Below are positions 22,732 to 34,012 of a stretch of 64,000 bases of DNA, piece after piece; positions within the stretch are counted from its first letter, which is position 1, and every line of letters starts with the position of its first letter. A program made the position numbers and the translations under genes. Under the pieces are notes generated by a model. That model did not search any database. It saw only the letters and a list, made by a program, of their open reading frames with translations, and was not told the DNA's origin. The stretch comes from Gordius sp. MW1 (taxonomy: Eukaryota; Nematomorpha; Gordioida; Gordea; Gordiidae), in assembly GCA_964036665.1 (NCBI GenBank), contig OZ038532.1, positions 8,060,001-8,124,000 of the forward strand, read 5' to 3'.

Positions 22732-24874
22732 CAGAGCTGTTAAGTAACTAGTTACATGTAACTAGTTCCTTTTCTTCAGTAAAGTAACTGTAACCAGTTA
22801 CTTTTACTTCAGGGTAACTGTAACTGTAGTTAGTTACATTATTTTAGTAATGTGTAACTAAAATTACAGTTACTTTTTATAAATTAAATTTTTTTGAATT
22901 AAATATTCAAATTACACGTCTAGTTTGTGTACTTCACTTTAATTTAAATTTCCTTCGCGGATCAAATTTGAATTTCGAATAGATAATCTATTTTATCAGT
23001 AAATTGCCAATATTATATAAAATATTATTTTAGTACAAATTTGTATTCCAAAAATTTAAAGAAGTGACACAACAAGTCAAAAATGTAATGAACATTTAAT
23101 GAATTTTAATTGGCTATCTCTTATCAATTGTTCAGTTCTTTTTATATATTTGCAAAACAAATTTTTATCAACTTAAAATATCATATGATTTTGGCCCAAC
23201 CTCTAAATTTAAATTTTGAAAGCCATTTAATAAATTACTTTATAATAATATATTTTAATGGATATTATTCAAATGCTCAGTAAAAAATTCAAAAATGCTC
23301 ATTAAATAAACTTAATAATGCTCAGTTATAAAAATAAAATGCTCAATAATTTCAAAAAAATGCTCAGTAATTTTAATTAATAATATTCAATATTAATCTC
23401 AATATTAATCTATTTAGCGTTAATATTTTATAAAATAGTTAAATTAAGTTTGTGGAAATTAAAATAGTTTTTTATTCTGGCTACATTAAACAGATTGGAA
23501 AAGGTAGTGAATTTTCTCCTCTCTTCTCACCCTTTAAATAAATATGGCAAATTAGAAAAGCTATGAAAAGTAATGACCTATATTTCCCATTCTAAAATGA
23601 TCTGTCTCTCCCTTCTTAAATTTTACTATGCTTGTGTTTATAATGTATTTATTTGCAAATTTATTGAGAGTTATCAATCTTAAACTTTATAAAGGCAAAA
23701 TATAAAATTTTTAATTGAATATAATCACAAAATAATTATTAACAATTGAAAATGGAAAATAGACAAATTTTGCTGGATACAACTTTCATTTCAAAAACCT
23801 AAAATTTGTTATATATTCAGTGTTAAATTATCTAAACTTACTATTACTTACCATTAAATGCTGATTTAGCCTTTAAGGGTCTACCTCGCTTTCTTTTTTG
23901 CCCCAAACTTTTGGCTTCTTTAGGTGGTTGGCAAAATTTAAGTTTAATTGCAAATAAAACCACATGCTTGCAAATATATTCTATAAAAAGCAACAATTGC
24001 AGTAGCCTTTTAAGCATTTTCACAATCATTTGGAAATTCACATAGCCAAAGCCAAAAATTCTTTGACATTGCTAATGTTATTTTCACTAATCATAATACT
24101 TCTTGCTGGTATACAATACTCAGTAATATTAAGATGTTTTTTGGCAGGCTATTAATATTATTTCTTGCAAATTCATAACCTTCTGTCCATAGCTTTAAAT
24201 TTTTTATAGGTTTTGACAATTTTTTGGAGTATTTATATTCAGAGGACTAAGTTTTAACCTTGTCCAAAGCCATGACCTACTAAGTGGTAGGCGTTCTCTC
24301 AGTGAGAATTCATCTTTATTAGCCTATTGGCTGATTCTAAGGCATTATTAATTGATTGATCCCTAACCAGGAGGAAAGACAGGACCTAGAGGAACCAAAT
24401 ACGTTAGATTTTTTTAATCTTTCAAAGTCGAAAAGTATTCAAGAGTGCATTCACACATTTATAAATTCGAATAATAGTGATTTGTTAATATATAATAGTT
24501 TCCCTAAATTGAAGAAACTTTTCACTAAATTCAATGTACCCCTACCATCAAGCGCCCCGTCGAGCGTCTTTTTAGTCTTGGTAAATTAATTTTCGGTGAA
24601 GCGAACTATCTCATTGACAATATAAAAATAACGTATTATTGAAATCAAATCATCATTTATTACCTTCTGATTTTTATATAAATGTTTAAATAAATAATAT
24701 CAAAAAATATGGTTTTTTGTAACTTTAGGTGTAACTAGTTCCATCAGGTAAGTAACTGGAACTGTAATCAGTTACATTTGAAAATTTGTAATTGTAACTG
24801 TAATTAGTTACATTTTTTGTGAAACTAACTGTAACTTAACTAATTTCTGTGGTAAGGTAACTTTAACAGCTCTG
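22732..24874 (+). mobile_element. Inner hAT element inside the Helitron
   Basis: The ends are CAGAGCTGTTAAGTAACTAG and, on the right, GTAACTTTAACAGCTCTG. An exact 8-bp duplication, GGTATATC, lies at 22724-22731 and 24875-24882. The GTAACT motif is repeated in both subterminal regions, probably transposase-binding sites. Near 24500-24590 the plus strand reads KKLFTKFNVPLPSSAPSSVF, the C-terminal PSSA block of hAT transposases. The rest of the enzyme is missing or scrambled. It is the youngest layer of the nest because its duplication is perfect. Confidence 0.85.
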
Positions 24875-26795
24875 GGTATATCTTAACATGAAACATAGAA
24901 ATTTAAAGATAAAACAGATACTTTTTATTGGGTATACACTCTGCATATGTTATGTAATTCACTAATAATATTAATATTTTTTTAAATAGAATATGAGTTT
25001 TTCAATGAGTTTAATCTAGTTTCAAGACTGAATGCACATAAATAAAAATGATATATTCATTTTAATTGCAATTTTGTTGTTTTAAATTTTTGTTAAGAAT
25101 CTAATTAGGGTGTTATTTAATGATTTCTTTTTAAATATTTACATATCTATTAATACTTAAGCTACACATAAAACAACATATTATTCTTATGATTATTAGT
25201 TATAATTTTCATATTATATATAAAGATATGTTTAAAACACAAATAGACCATATTTAAAAATATATTTTTATTTACTAATTATAACTCCTCCGAATTTGTA
25301 CCATCATTATTTAAGTTTTTAAGTCATCTCTAGCAAAATCAAATGAGATTGATTTATAGTATTTGTGCAATTATTTTGGTCAAAAAATATATTTATTCTG
25401 GGATGATTGTGAAAATAACGATTAAACTTGCAATTATTATCCACTAATCAAACATTAATTCTCAAGTAAAAAAAATTAAAAAACAATCGCATATATAAGC
25501 ACTCAGTTCATTGTTTGCATGATTTAAAAGAGATTTTTTTCAACATACCCTATTTATAGGTAACAAGGCCAGCTAAACGCAAAAGGAACAATTTAGGTCG
25601 TCACACAAAAAAGAATGCATTAATGAAAAAATAAGATCTCAAAGAACAGACAAACAAATCCTACAAAACAATACAGATAATCGTGTGAGGATGGCACAAA
25701 TACGTGAATCACAATCGCAAGAGGCACAATATGAACGAAATCAACAAAGACGATTAAAAAAACAAGCCCGCCTATTGTAAGTAACACACATAGAGAAAAT
25801 ATCCTACAACGTCTACAAGTACATCGAGCATTTAAATCGGCTTCATTCCTTCGACTAGCATTCCAGTATGAGCCTGATGTTGAATATTACGCCCATTCCA
25901 AAGTGGTAATATCCACATTGTCATGCACTTAAATTTAAAAATGAGCCACCAGGGATGTGTTGCGCATCATCGTTTATGTAAGTGCCTAAAAATGTATAAA
26001 ATAAACAATATTTCTCCTGTTTATAGCCTATGATAAAATAAATCCTATAAATTATGTTTTCCCATATCTTCCAATCGAAGGACGGTGGGGTGGAGAGGAG
26101 GGATGGCGGGAATCCTTAATACTTCCACCAAATTCGATTCCAGCTTGGATTTTTTGCACTAGGTATTCAGATAGACCTTCTTCGGGTTTGATTTTTAATT
26201 TTTTCATGAAATGTCTCAAATTTGAAATATACATAACTAACGAATGTACATATAGCAAAACAACGTTTGCCGGGTCAGCTAGTTTTATCATATAAATGAA
26301 TATCAAACTTGATTGTTATTTAAAATTAAGAATTCGATATTTCTTGCTACAATTTATTCAACTAACTATTATAACCTAACAATCTACCTCTAAAATAAAT
26401 TTTATTTAAATGTTTCAAATAAATAAGCTTTTTTATATTTATTTATTTTATTTTTAGAGTTCCATGAGCTACTCGGGATACCATGAGCTACTCTGGATAT
26501 ATAAATACTACAAAAAACTTGCAGTTTTGATTTAAAAATATATATAAGGACGGCGAGAGAGGCTGGAGTTTAGAAGCTACATTATGTACGTTATAGGAAG
26601 ATTATTTTATAACGAATTGGGTCTAATTAAATCATATTTTATAAATGGTCAGTTGGCTCGGGTTTAGTGCGAGCCGGGCTCAGCCTAGGGTCGGACTGCC
26701 CCATCAGGCTCGACGCAGCCTGAGGCCCAATTATATTATTAGATTTTGCCCTCGGGCCGAGTCGGGCTTCGGGCGGCCCGTGCTCTACATGCATA

Positions 26796-28345
26796 GGCGG
26801 TCCGAGGTTGGGCCTTGAATACAATAGGCATTAAAATCCCCTGGCATATTGCGAAGCAAGTAGTCTTTAATTGTGTTAACAACAATATATCATATTTTAA
26901 AAGTTTTCAGATAAGAATTATTAATTTTTATTAAACATTCTAAACATATAAATAATTGATCATTTTATTATTGACAAAAAATTTGCATTTATATAGCACA
27001 AAATAAAGGAATATTTTTTGAACCTTGGCCGGGGCCGGATCCATGAATATTCGTATTAATGGGTTAATTAAGTCTAAAAGACCCGTGCATATCTCTAGTT
27101 TAAACAATGGTCATGGAGGAGCCATAATTGCGTACTTGGAGGAAAGGCCACAGACGCAATTGGGTCGCAATATTTAAATAATAAATAATGCCTTTTCTGA
27201 GTACAAATATAATACTGAAATATTTTGTGCATTTTTTATTAAAAACTCCATCATATATATTGAATGTTTATAATTGCAATTAACTTTATTTAATCGAAAG
27301 TTTTTGACACAAAAATAACCCCCCCCCCCTTGGGCAATCTTGCCTAGGCCACCCGATCTTAATAATTTTATTATTATCTGTAAAAATATTTAACCCCCCC
27401 CCCTGGCAATCCAGCCTAGAGATCGCAGACGCTAAAAGCCCGGCCAGAAGGCGGGTAGGGTCGGATTTTGAAAAGTAAAATTTTAACAAGCCGGGTCCTG
27501 GCGGGCCCAACGATTTTCATAACGGGCTCGGGCGGACTAATGAATTTTCATACACATGCGAGCTACGAACAATAAAAGGGCTACATAAATATAAAGATTT
27601 CAATCCTTTCCATGAACGTAGCTAGGGACTTGATGGAAATAGAGGGGTTCGGGTAAAGATTATAAAAATAACTTGGGGACGGGTGGCAAACTCAAGTTTC
27701 TTAACTTTTTTAACATTTTCCATATGCAAGCAAATAAAAAAATAATACACTATTTAAATAAATCTCATTAAGCCCGAATTGCCCGAATCTTATCATCGTG
27801 CCCCTCCGACCCCGCCCAAAAATAAAAAATTACGACAGCTGCCAGGCCCGGGCCCGGCATTCTAGTTTTTGGCTGGTAGGTCTTAAAAATATTAATAAAT
27901 GTATTTCGCTTTGGTATAGCCTTTACTAGCTTTTGATGTTACTCAGGCTTACACGATTTTAACGATAAATTAACATTCAACTCCATGCATACTTTTCAAA
28001 AATATTTTACATTCCGAAATAATTCTTATACTAACCTATGAATCTCTAATATTAAAGATCAAAATTTATTAATAAAATAAATTTAATTTATTTTTGTAAA
28101 AATAATCTAAATGATCTAGAAAAATGCAAAACTTGAAAGTATAATAAACGTTTCAACCATAGGTTTCAACATAGCTTTTAAATAAATTAAACTGCGCAGG
28201 CTTTCAGCTTTCTGTGGAACGTTCTTTTCTTTCTACATAAAAACTCATTTCATTGCGATATAACCATCATACTCTTTTAAACAAGTGAATATAATACTAA
28301 TTAACTAAGCTTATTTTTGGTAGATTAAAAATGTTTGACTTTTAG
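26796..28345. other. Repeat debris block with hAT end fragments
   Basis: The block lacks a gene that I can support. The stretch 27417-27865 starts TAGAGATCGCAG, carries AAAAGCCCGGCC and CGGGCTCGGGCGGAC, and ends GGCCCGGGCCCGGCATTCTA. It looks like a worn non-autonomous relative of the hAT at 49577. Two C-runs with GCCTAG lie at 27318-27415. The gene starting at 28346 must have further 5' exons here or beyond, but I could not see them. Confidence 0.4.
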
Positions 28346-31300
28346 GGAAAATTTTGTTATGCACCAAATATGCAATACCATCATTGCTAAAGCGGTGGCC
28401 CGTCAACATGCCGAAAACTGTCTCGCTGAATTTAATGTTCCCCGGTTAAAAATGGTCCCCTGGGGGACGATTTTAAATTAGGGGTCCTTTTTTTAACCGG
28501 GGGACATTAAATTCGGCGAGATGGTTTTCGGCGAGTTGATAGGGCACCTGCTCAAGCGAGGGAATTTGATTAGCGGAATAGAAATTGGCAAGCACCTTTT
28601 GACGAGCTAGAAGAATTGGACCCAAAGAAATTAGCGGTAAATATTTTGATATAAGAAACGCACGAATTTCAATTGTTTCTCACAGAAAATCATAGTTAGA
28701 CACGATTACAATCTTTTCATGAGATTATCCCATAAGGGATGGGTGAAGTATTTGGATAACTTGGGCCAAGACGTCTACGCTACCGATCTATATAAATATA
28801 TACAGCAATTTGAGGATGTAAGTTTTGAATTTTATGTTAACATCATTTAGTCAAAGAATTTTACACACCACATTTTTGAGAGGGTGGGCAATGATGATAA
28901 AGCGCAAGCATTGCGATACCTATTAAAAGTTACAAAGGTATATATATAAAACTCGGGCCTTCGGCCCTCGTGGGAAGGGGGAGGGAAGGGGAAGGGGAGG
29001 AGGGGAAGGGGAGGAGGAGAAGGGGAGGAGGGGAAGGGAAGGGGGGACGAGTCATCTATACTCTGTATAAATGTATCATATTTGCTATGCAATTTATGAG
29101 CGAGAAAGGTGGGAAGGGGCGAGAATGCCTATAGGGGGTATTAAATGCCTAATGATTAATTTATTATTTATACAAATTTTCTATCACTTTGGCCAGTGGT
29201 GATATTTTCTAATGGTTAGCAGACAGTCAAATGATATTACAAGAACAAAATATTAATTTAATTAAAAAAAAAATTAAAAAAAATTTCCTTTTAGTTTTAA
29301 AAAAGGGCTAAATTCTGAAACTCAGCCAGATTCGCTCGAAACTTTACCCGTAGATGCCCAGGGTGGCCAGGGGTTAAATAGCTTTTAGGAACACGTAGGA
29401 ATAGGTAATTATTAATTTAATCTTTTTCCCTTTAAATATAGTAAACCTCTCATATATATGTGGTATATAAACTCCCAAAATTAGTAAAGAGTATACATTA
29501 CTTTCGTAAAAATCATTATATTTGGCCTATGCTCATGCATATATAAAATAAAAAGAGACAGTCTATTAATATACAAGAGCCAAAAACAACGAAAAAAAAT
29601 TTTCGATTAACATTTTGGCCAATGGTCATTTTTTTCCATTGGCCTGCAGCCAGGACACGTTAAAAGTCGATATAAATACATAAGAGTCAAAAAAAATAAA
29701 AAAAAAGTTTTCGATTCACACTTTAATCAGTGGTCATTTTTTTCATTGGTCAGTACCAAGAGACAGTCTATTAATATATAAGAGCCAAAAATAACGAAAA
29801 AACATTTTTTGATTAACATTTTGGCCAATGGTCATTTTTTTCCATTGGTCAGCAGCCACGACACGTTAAAGTCGATATAAATACATAAGAGTCAAAAAAA
29901 ATGAAAAAAAAATTTTCGATTCACACTTTGGCTAGTGGTCATTTTTTTCATGGGTCAGTACCAAGAGACAGTCTATTAATATATAAGAACCAAAAATAAC
30001 GAAAAAAAATTTTTGATTAACATTTTGGCCAATGGTCATTTTCTTCCATTGGTCAGCAGCCAGTGGACGGCCAAAAAGCCATGTTATCAATGGTAGTAAC
30101 AAGAACAATATATTAATTTAAAAAAAATAACAAAAAAAATTGGCCCTCTTTGAGTATCGAACCAGCAATTAAGAATTTGCCCTCGATGGGATTCGAACCC
30201 ACATCAGTAGAGGCATAGGCTTTTGTAGGGAGGGGGGCACAGGGACCCATATCAGTAGAGGCATAGGCTCTGTCGGGGGAGGGCATAGGGTAATTGTCAA
30301 TGTTAGCCAAAAAAACGAAAAAAATAATTTCGATTCACATTTTGGCCAATGGTCATTTTTTTCAATGGTCAGCAGCCAGCGGACGACCAAAAAGTTTTAT
30401 TATCAATGGTAGTAACAGGAACAATCATAATAGTCAAAAAAAAAACGAAAAAAAAACTTAGATTCACATTTTGGCCAATGGTCATTTTTTTCATTGGTCA
30501 GCACCCAACGGACGGCCAAAAAGTCTTATTATCAATGGTAGTAACAAGAACAATCATAAGAGTCAAAAAAAACTCCGGGATTCGAACCCCAAAACTAGTT
30601 AAATTAACAAAAATTAAAAGTAAACAACGTGACAAGACATTCGGTGCAAGACAAGATCATTTTTTTCATTGGTCAGTAGCCAGCGGACGGCCAAAAAGTC
30701 ATATTATCAATGTTATAGTATACAGACAAAATTATTGGGGTTTAACAAACTATTTAAATTAAATAAATAAAATTTAAAGTAATAGCTCTTGCAGGATCCT
30801 AAAATTTTTTTTAGTTTAAAAAAGGGCTAAATTCTGAAACTACCGGCCCGATTCGCTCGAAACTTTACCCGTACGTGCTCAGGGCGGCCAGGGGTAATTC
30901 TAACACAGCGAGGGAGATAGAGATGAGGGGTGGGGCACATCTTATGTATTAATTTAAAAAATCGATAAAAAACGGTGAAGGGTAACGGACAACGGACAAC
31001 GGACAACGGACAATGAAAAATCAAAAATCAAAAACGAGCCCATAAATTGCATAGCAATTAATATATATTATATTAAACATAAAACTCGGGCCTTCGGCCC
31101 TCGTGGGAAGGGGGAGGGGAGAAGGGAAGGGGGGAAGGGAAGGGGGGACGACTAATCTATACTTCGTATAAATGTATCATATTTGCTATGCAATTTATGG
31201 GCGAGAAAGGTGAAAAGGGGCGAGAATGCCTATAGGGGGGTATTAAATGCCTAATGATTAATTAATTATTTATACAAATTTTCCATTTATAGGCAAAATG

Positions 31301-33459
31301 TAATATAGGCAAAATGTAATATAGGCAAGGGTTAGATTTAGTGTTTGCATCTAGTTGCGTATTACATTAGTTTTTACGGCCTTTAGTTATTATGGGTCTA
31401 ACAAACATTATATTATAAAACATCACAATATTAAGAAATTGCAGAATTGTTGGGGGAAATTTTTTGTTGAATTTGAACAATTTTTAATTAAAAAAATCAA
31501 AAATTTGGCGAATGGTCATTTTTTCTCCATTGGTCAGTACCAACAGATACTCTATAAGTCAATGATAGCCAAAAAAACGGAAAAAAAATTTGATGGTCAC
31601 TTTAGCCAATGGTCATTTTTTCCATTGGTCAGCAGCCAGGACACGGTAAAAGTGGATATAAATTCATAATAGTCAAAAAAAACGAAAAAAATTTTAGAAT
31701 CACATTTTGGCCAATGGTCATTTTATTCCATTGGTCAGCAGCCAGTGGACGGCCAAAAAGTCATAATAGCAATGGTAGGAATAGGAACAATCATAATAGT
31801 CAAAAAAAAAACGAAATAATTTCGATTCACATTTTGGCCAATGGTCATTTTTTCCGTCGGTCAGGAGCCAACGGACGGCCAAAAAGTCATAATATCAATG
31901 GTAGTAACAGGAACAATCATAATAGTCAAAAAAAACGAAAAAATAAACTCGGATTCACATTTTGGCCAATGGTCATTTTTTTCATTGGTCAGCAGCCAGC
32001 GGACGGCCAAAAAGTCTTATTATCAATGATAGTAACAAGAACAATCATAAGAGTCAAAAAAACTCCGGGATTCTAACCCAAAAATTAGTTAAATTGCATA
32101 GCAATTAAAAGTAGACAACTTTTATTTATGTTAATTATATAATAAAATGAAACAATAATAGAACAAGCGGACGGCCAAAAAGTCATATTATCAATGGTAG
32201 TAACAGGAAAAATATATTAATTTAATTAAAAAAATAAAAAAAAAATTTTGCCCTCTCCGGGAATCGAACCAGCAATTCAGAACGTTCGCCGGGGTTTGAA
32301 CCCACATATAGAGGCATAGGCTTTTGTAGGCACAGGCACCCATATCAGTAAAGGCATAGGCCCTTGTAGTGGAGGGCATAGGGTAATTATAGCAATTAAT
32401 ATCAATGTTACCCAATTCAAAAACGAATAGATATACTTATGCATTAATTTAACATAGCAATTAAAACCCGACCCCGCCCGAAAGCGAGGGCCCGAAAGCG
32501 AGGGAGATAGAGATGAGGGGTGGGCCACCTCTTATGCATTAATTTAAAAAATAACACAGCGAGGGAGATAGAGATGAGGGGTGGGGCACCTCTTTCTCAT
32601 GCATTAATTTAAAAAATCGATAACCTAATATACCCAATGCAAATAGATAGGGACGGACATCAACGGACAACGGACAACGGACAACCAAAAACGAGCCCAT
32701 AAATTGCATAGCAATTAAAATTGTTTATTATAAACGATGTTTATGTCTTTTCAGATTTTGGTAAAGGATTACAGGCGCGTAGCCAAGGGGGCAGAAAGCG
32801 GGATATACCCCCTGGACGAAAGTTTGAAATTTTTTTTGAAGGTCCATGTCTTTATAGGTATAAAATCGATAGTAAATGCTCTGATTAATGAAGAGAAGAT
32901 ATTTTTCTAAAGCTGGTTATATAGCGCCTTGAAGTTTCGCATATATTGTACGCAAAGTTTACTTTTGTTACTTTATCAATAAATGTGTCGAAAATTTTTT
33001 TGAATTTTTCTTCGCCCTTGAGAAAATCCTGGCACGCGCCTGAAGGATTATGATGCCTATAACTCTGCATTTGCCGTAATATCGGTATTACAAGGTTCCC
33101 AAAATTTAGAAAATATTTTAAAGGTATTCGCAATTTACAATATTATTTTAAAATATTTAAATAGGGGATAAGGAAGAAGGATCGAGATAGCTTCACTCGT
33201 TATAATTACTCGTTGGATATGTTGCTAAAGAAACAAAGAAAGAAATCTCCAGATTCATTTGCGCATTTACGTAAGATATAAACAAATAAAAATACGAAAT
33301 TATTAAACTTTAGCTATAACAATTGAGGATTTAACTAACTTGCATATAAAAAGATGCAGAAGAGTGGTGAAAAATCTTCTTGAGAAAAAGATTCTTAGAA
33401 TTGTTAGAGATTATATGTGCGATTGGTCTCAGGGGAGGGAAGAGTTAGGATATGTGTAA
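28346..33459 (+). CDS. Unrecognised spliced gene, 3' exons
   Basis: Exons that join in phase: 28346-28636 (with a MITE inside), 28686-28817, 32755-33123 (with another MITE inside), 33165-33270 and 33314-33459. Each lies between AG and GT sites, several of them consensus (GTAAGT at 28818, GTAAGA at 33271). The protein includes NFVMHQICNTIIAKA, FDELEELDPKKLA, KIIVRHDYNLFMRLSHKGWV, YLDNLGQDVYATDLYKYIQQ, DYDAYNSAFAVISVLQGSQ, RYNYSLDMLLKKQRKKSPDS, IEDLTNLHIKRCRRVVKNLL and a C-terminus DWSQGREELGYV with stop at 33457-33459. It is charged and helical, with no signal or membrane segment. I do not recognise the family. Read without splicing of the MITEs, exon 1 meets a TAG at 28571 and the third exon runs into a stop within its MITE. 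The gene is therefore either inactivated or uses new introns. Confidence 0.6.
28394..28548. mobile_element. MULE-like MITE inside a coding exon
   Basis: A 155-bp element begins GGTGGCCCGTCAAC and ends GTTGATAGGGCACC. The longer inverted repeat carries GCCGAAAAC and a GGGGGAC core. Flanks are TGCTAAAGC and TGCTCAAGC, a 9-bp duplication with one mismatch, the size typical of Mutator-like elements. A sister copy at 53778-53962 has a perfect 9-bp duplication. It splits the exon of the unrecognised gene. Its own third base gives a GT directly after a codon boundary. Confidence 0.8.
28948..31060 (-). mobile_element. Helentron-like element with satellite array, copy 1
   Basis: Read on the minus strand, the 5' end is at 31060 and starts TAATTGCTATGCAATTTATG followed by GGCTCG. 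The same motif appears inverted near the other end, at about 29080-29105. The 3' end carries a hairpin, GGGCCGAAGGCCC, at about 28953-28968. A terminal repeat at the 5' side, with its partner set inside the 3' side and followed by a hairpin, is the asymmetric layout of Helentrons and their non-autonomous HINE relatives. Between them lie a GTCCGTT microsatellite (near 30985-31017), tRNA-like B boxes and a degenerate array of about 125-bp units. It sits in an intron of the unrecognised gene. Confidence 0.6.
29560..30760. repeat. Satellite array of about 125-bp units (copy 1)
   Basis: Units share GGCCAATGGTCATTTTTT, CCATTGGTCAGCAGCCA, GGACGGCCAAAAAGTC and an A-rich spacer. CCAATGG and CCATTGG in each unit pair to form a short hairpin around an A/T loop. 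Some units are shortened, without the GGACGGCC half. Long open frames through the array are by-products of its periodicity. Confidence 0.8.
31081..32719 (-). mobile_element. Helentron-like element, copy 2
   Basis: The layout is the same as in copy 1 and begins only about 20 bp from it: hairpin GGCCTTCGGCCC at 31089-31100, internal TTGCTATGCAATTTATGG at about 31183-31200, array units from about 31500 to 32060, microsatellite ACGGACA repeats near 32660, and the terminal ATAAATTGCATAGCAATTAA near 32700-32718. A second internal TTGCATAGCAATTA occurs near 32096. Copies 1 and 2 together fill most of one intron. Confidence 0.6.
32772..33042. mobile_element. hAT-type MITE inside a coding exon
   Basis: A 271-bp element has ends CAGGCGCGTAGCC and GGCACGCGCCTG, flanked by an exact 8-bp duplication AAGGATTA (32764-32771 and 33043-33050). 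Removing it with one duplication restores a 30-codon open exon reading ILVKDYDAYNSAFAV. A GTAAAG donor at 32761 and the AAG of the second duplication (33043-33045) bound a 285-nt segment that could be spliced out in frame. Confidence 0.85.
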
Positions 33460-34012
33460 AATTTAGTTGCGGCTTATCTTTGTTTACTTTGGTCTTTATA
33501 TCTTTTTTAATTCTAACCTATTTAACTAACTTCTTTTCTCTCGATTTCAACCTTATATTTATTTCTTTTTCTCCTTTTAACTTTTACTGATTTTTCATCG
33601 TAGTTTTTCTGCTTCAAAACTTTATCTTCAAACTGTTCTTTTTAACTTTTCTTTTACTTTATATTTAATATGGTATTTAATGGTTCATCATTATCAATAA
33701 TGCTTTATGATTTTAATGGTTTATTTAATGCTTTTATATTTATCAATATTAAAAAGTACTTACTATTTATTATACTATTCTATTTATTAGAATAATTTTT
33801 ACAATATTATTTATAATTCATTTCTATCGCTATCATATAATTCTGTCAAAATTCTATATTTAATTAACTACTTTTTATATTTTTTTTACATTATTTTGCT
33901 ACATTATCTGTTAATTAATTCGAGCAGCAACAAATATTATATAAATAAAGTAATATATTAATGTAGACTGATTGCATGTAGAATCTCTTACAACTCTGGT
34001 AACAAGTGTATA
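33460..34012. other. 3' flank of the unrecognised gene
   Basis: AT-rich sequence, presumably 3' UTR followed by spacer. I see no coding feature in it. Confidence 0.45.

Larger units (their letters stand above)
22360..26282 (+). mobile_element. Helitron carrying a nested hAT
   Basis: The 5' end is TCTAATTTATAAAAATC preceded by A, and the next 80 bases are like common animal Helitron starts (CGGCTGGACCGATTTAGATG). The 3' end is CGGGTCAGCTAG followed by T, so the insertion lies between A and T as Helitrons do. Plus-strand translations near 25560-25980 resemble the N-terminal region of the Helitron RepHel protein: RPAKRKRNN, then FRLAFQYEPDVEYYAHSKVV in pieces, then the MCCAS segment. There is no room for Rep or helicase, and several stops interrupt it, so the copy is not autonomous. 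Confidence 0.75.
22228..26787. mobile_element. Outer hAT of a three-level nest
   Basis: The left end TAGGGCCCTGCATATTGAAT matches the start of the hAT at 18821 (TAGAGCCCTGCAAAATTGAA). The right end GGGCGGCCCGTGCTCTA matches that family's right end with a few bases lost. The flanks CATACATG and CATGCATA agree at 6 of 8 positions. A Helitron occupies 22360-26282, and another hAT sits inside that. Only short outer arms remain (22228-22359 and 26283-26787), with no transposase. Confidence 0.55.

Noticed and set aside
29560-30760. Regularly spaced repeats as a possible CRISPR array
   Set aside because: The units are adjacent tandem copies without unique spacers, in a eukaryotic genome.
31160-31185. 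loxP-like ACTTCGTATAAATGTAT sequence in the Helentron-like element
   Set aside because: Only one arm resembles a recombinase site and there is no inverted partner; chance in AT-rich DNA.
30349-32076. Long open frames in the satellite arrays (also 55.5-56.7 and 59.2-60.2 kb) reading ANGHFFHWSAASGRPKS over and over
   Set aside because: They follow the 125-bp repeat, occur in overlapping frames at the same place, and start and stop at arbitrary units. They are by-products of the repeats, not genes.
28346-33459. RasGEF-domain assignment from the DYDAYNSAFAVISVLQ segment
   Set aside because: The resemblance is limited to one helix; the surrounding residues lack the other conserved blocks.
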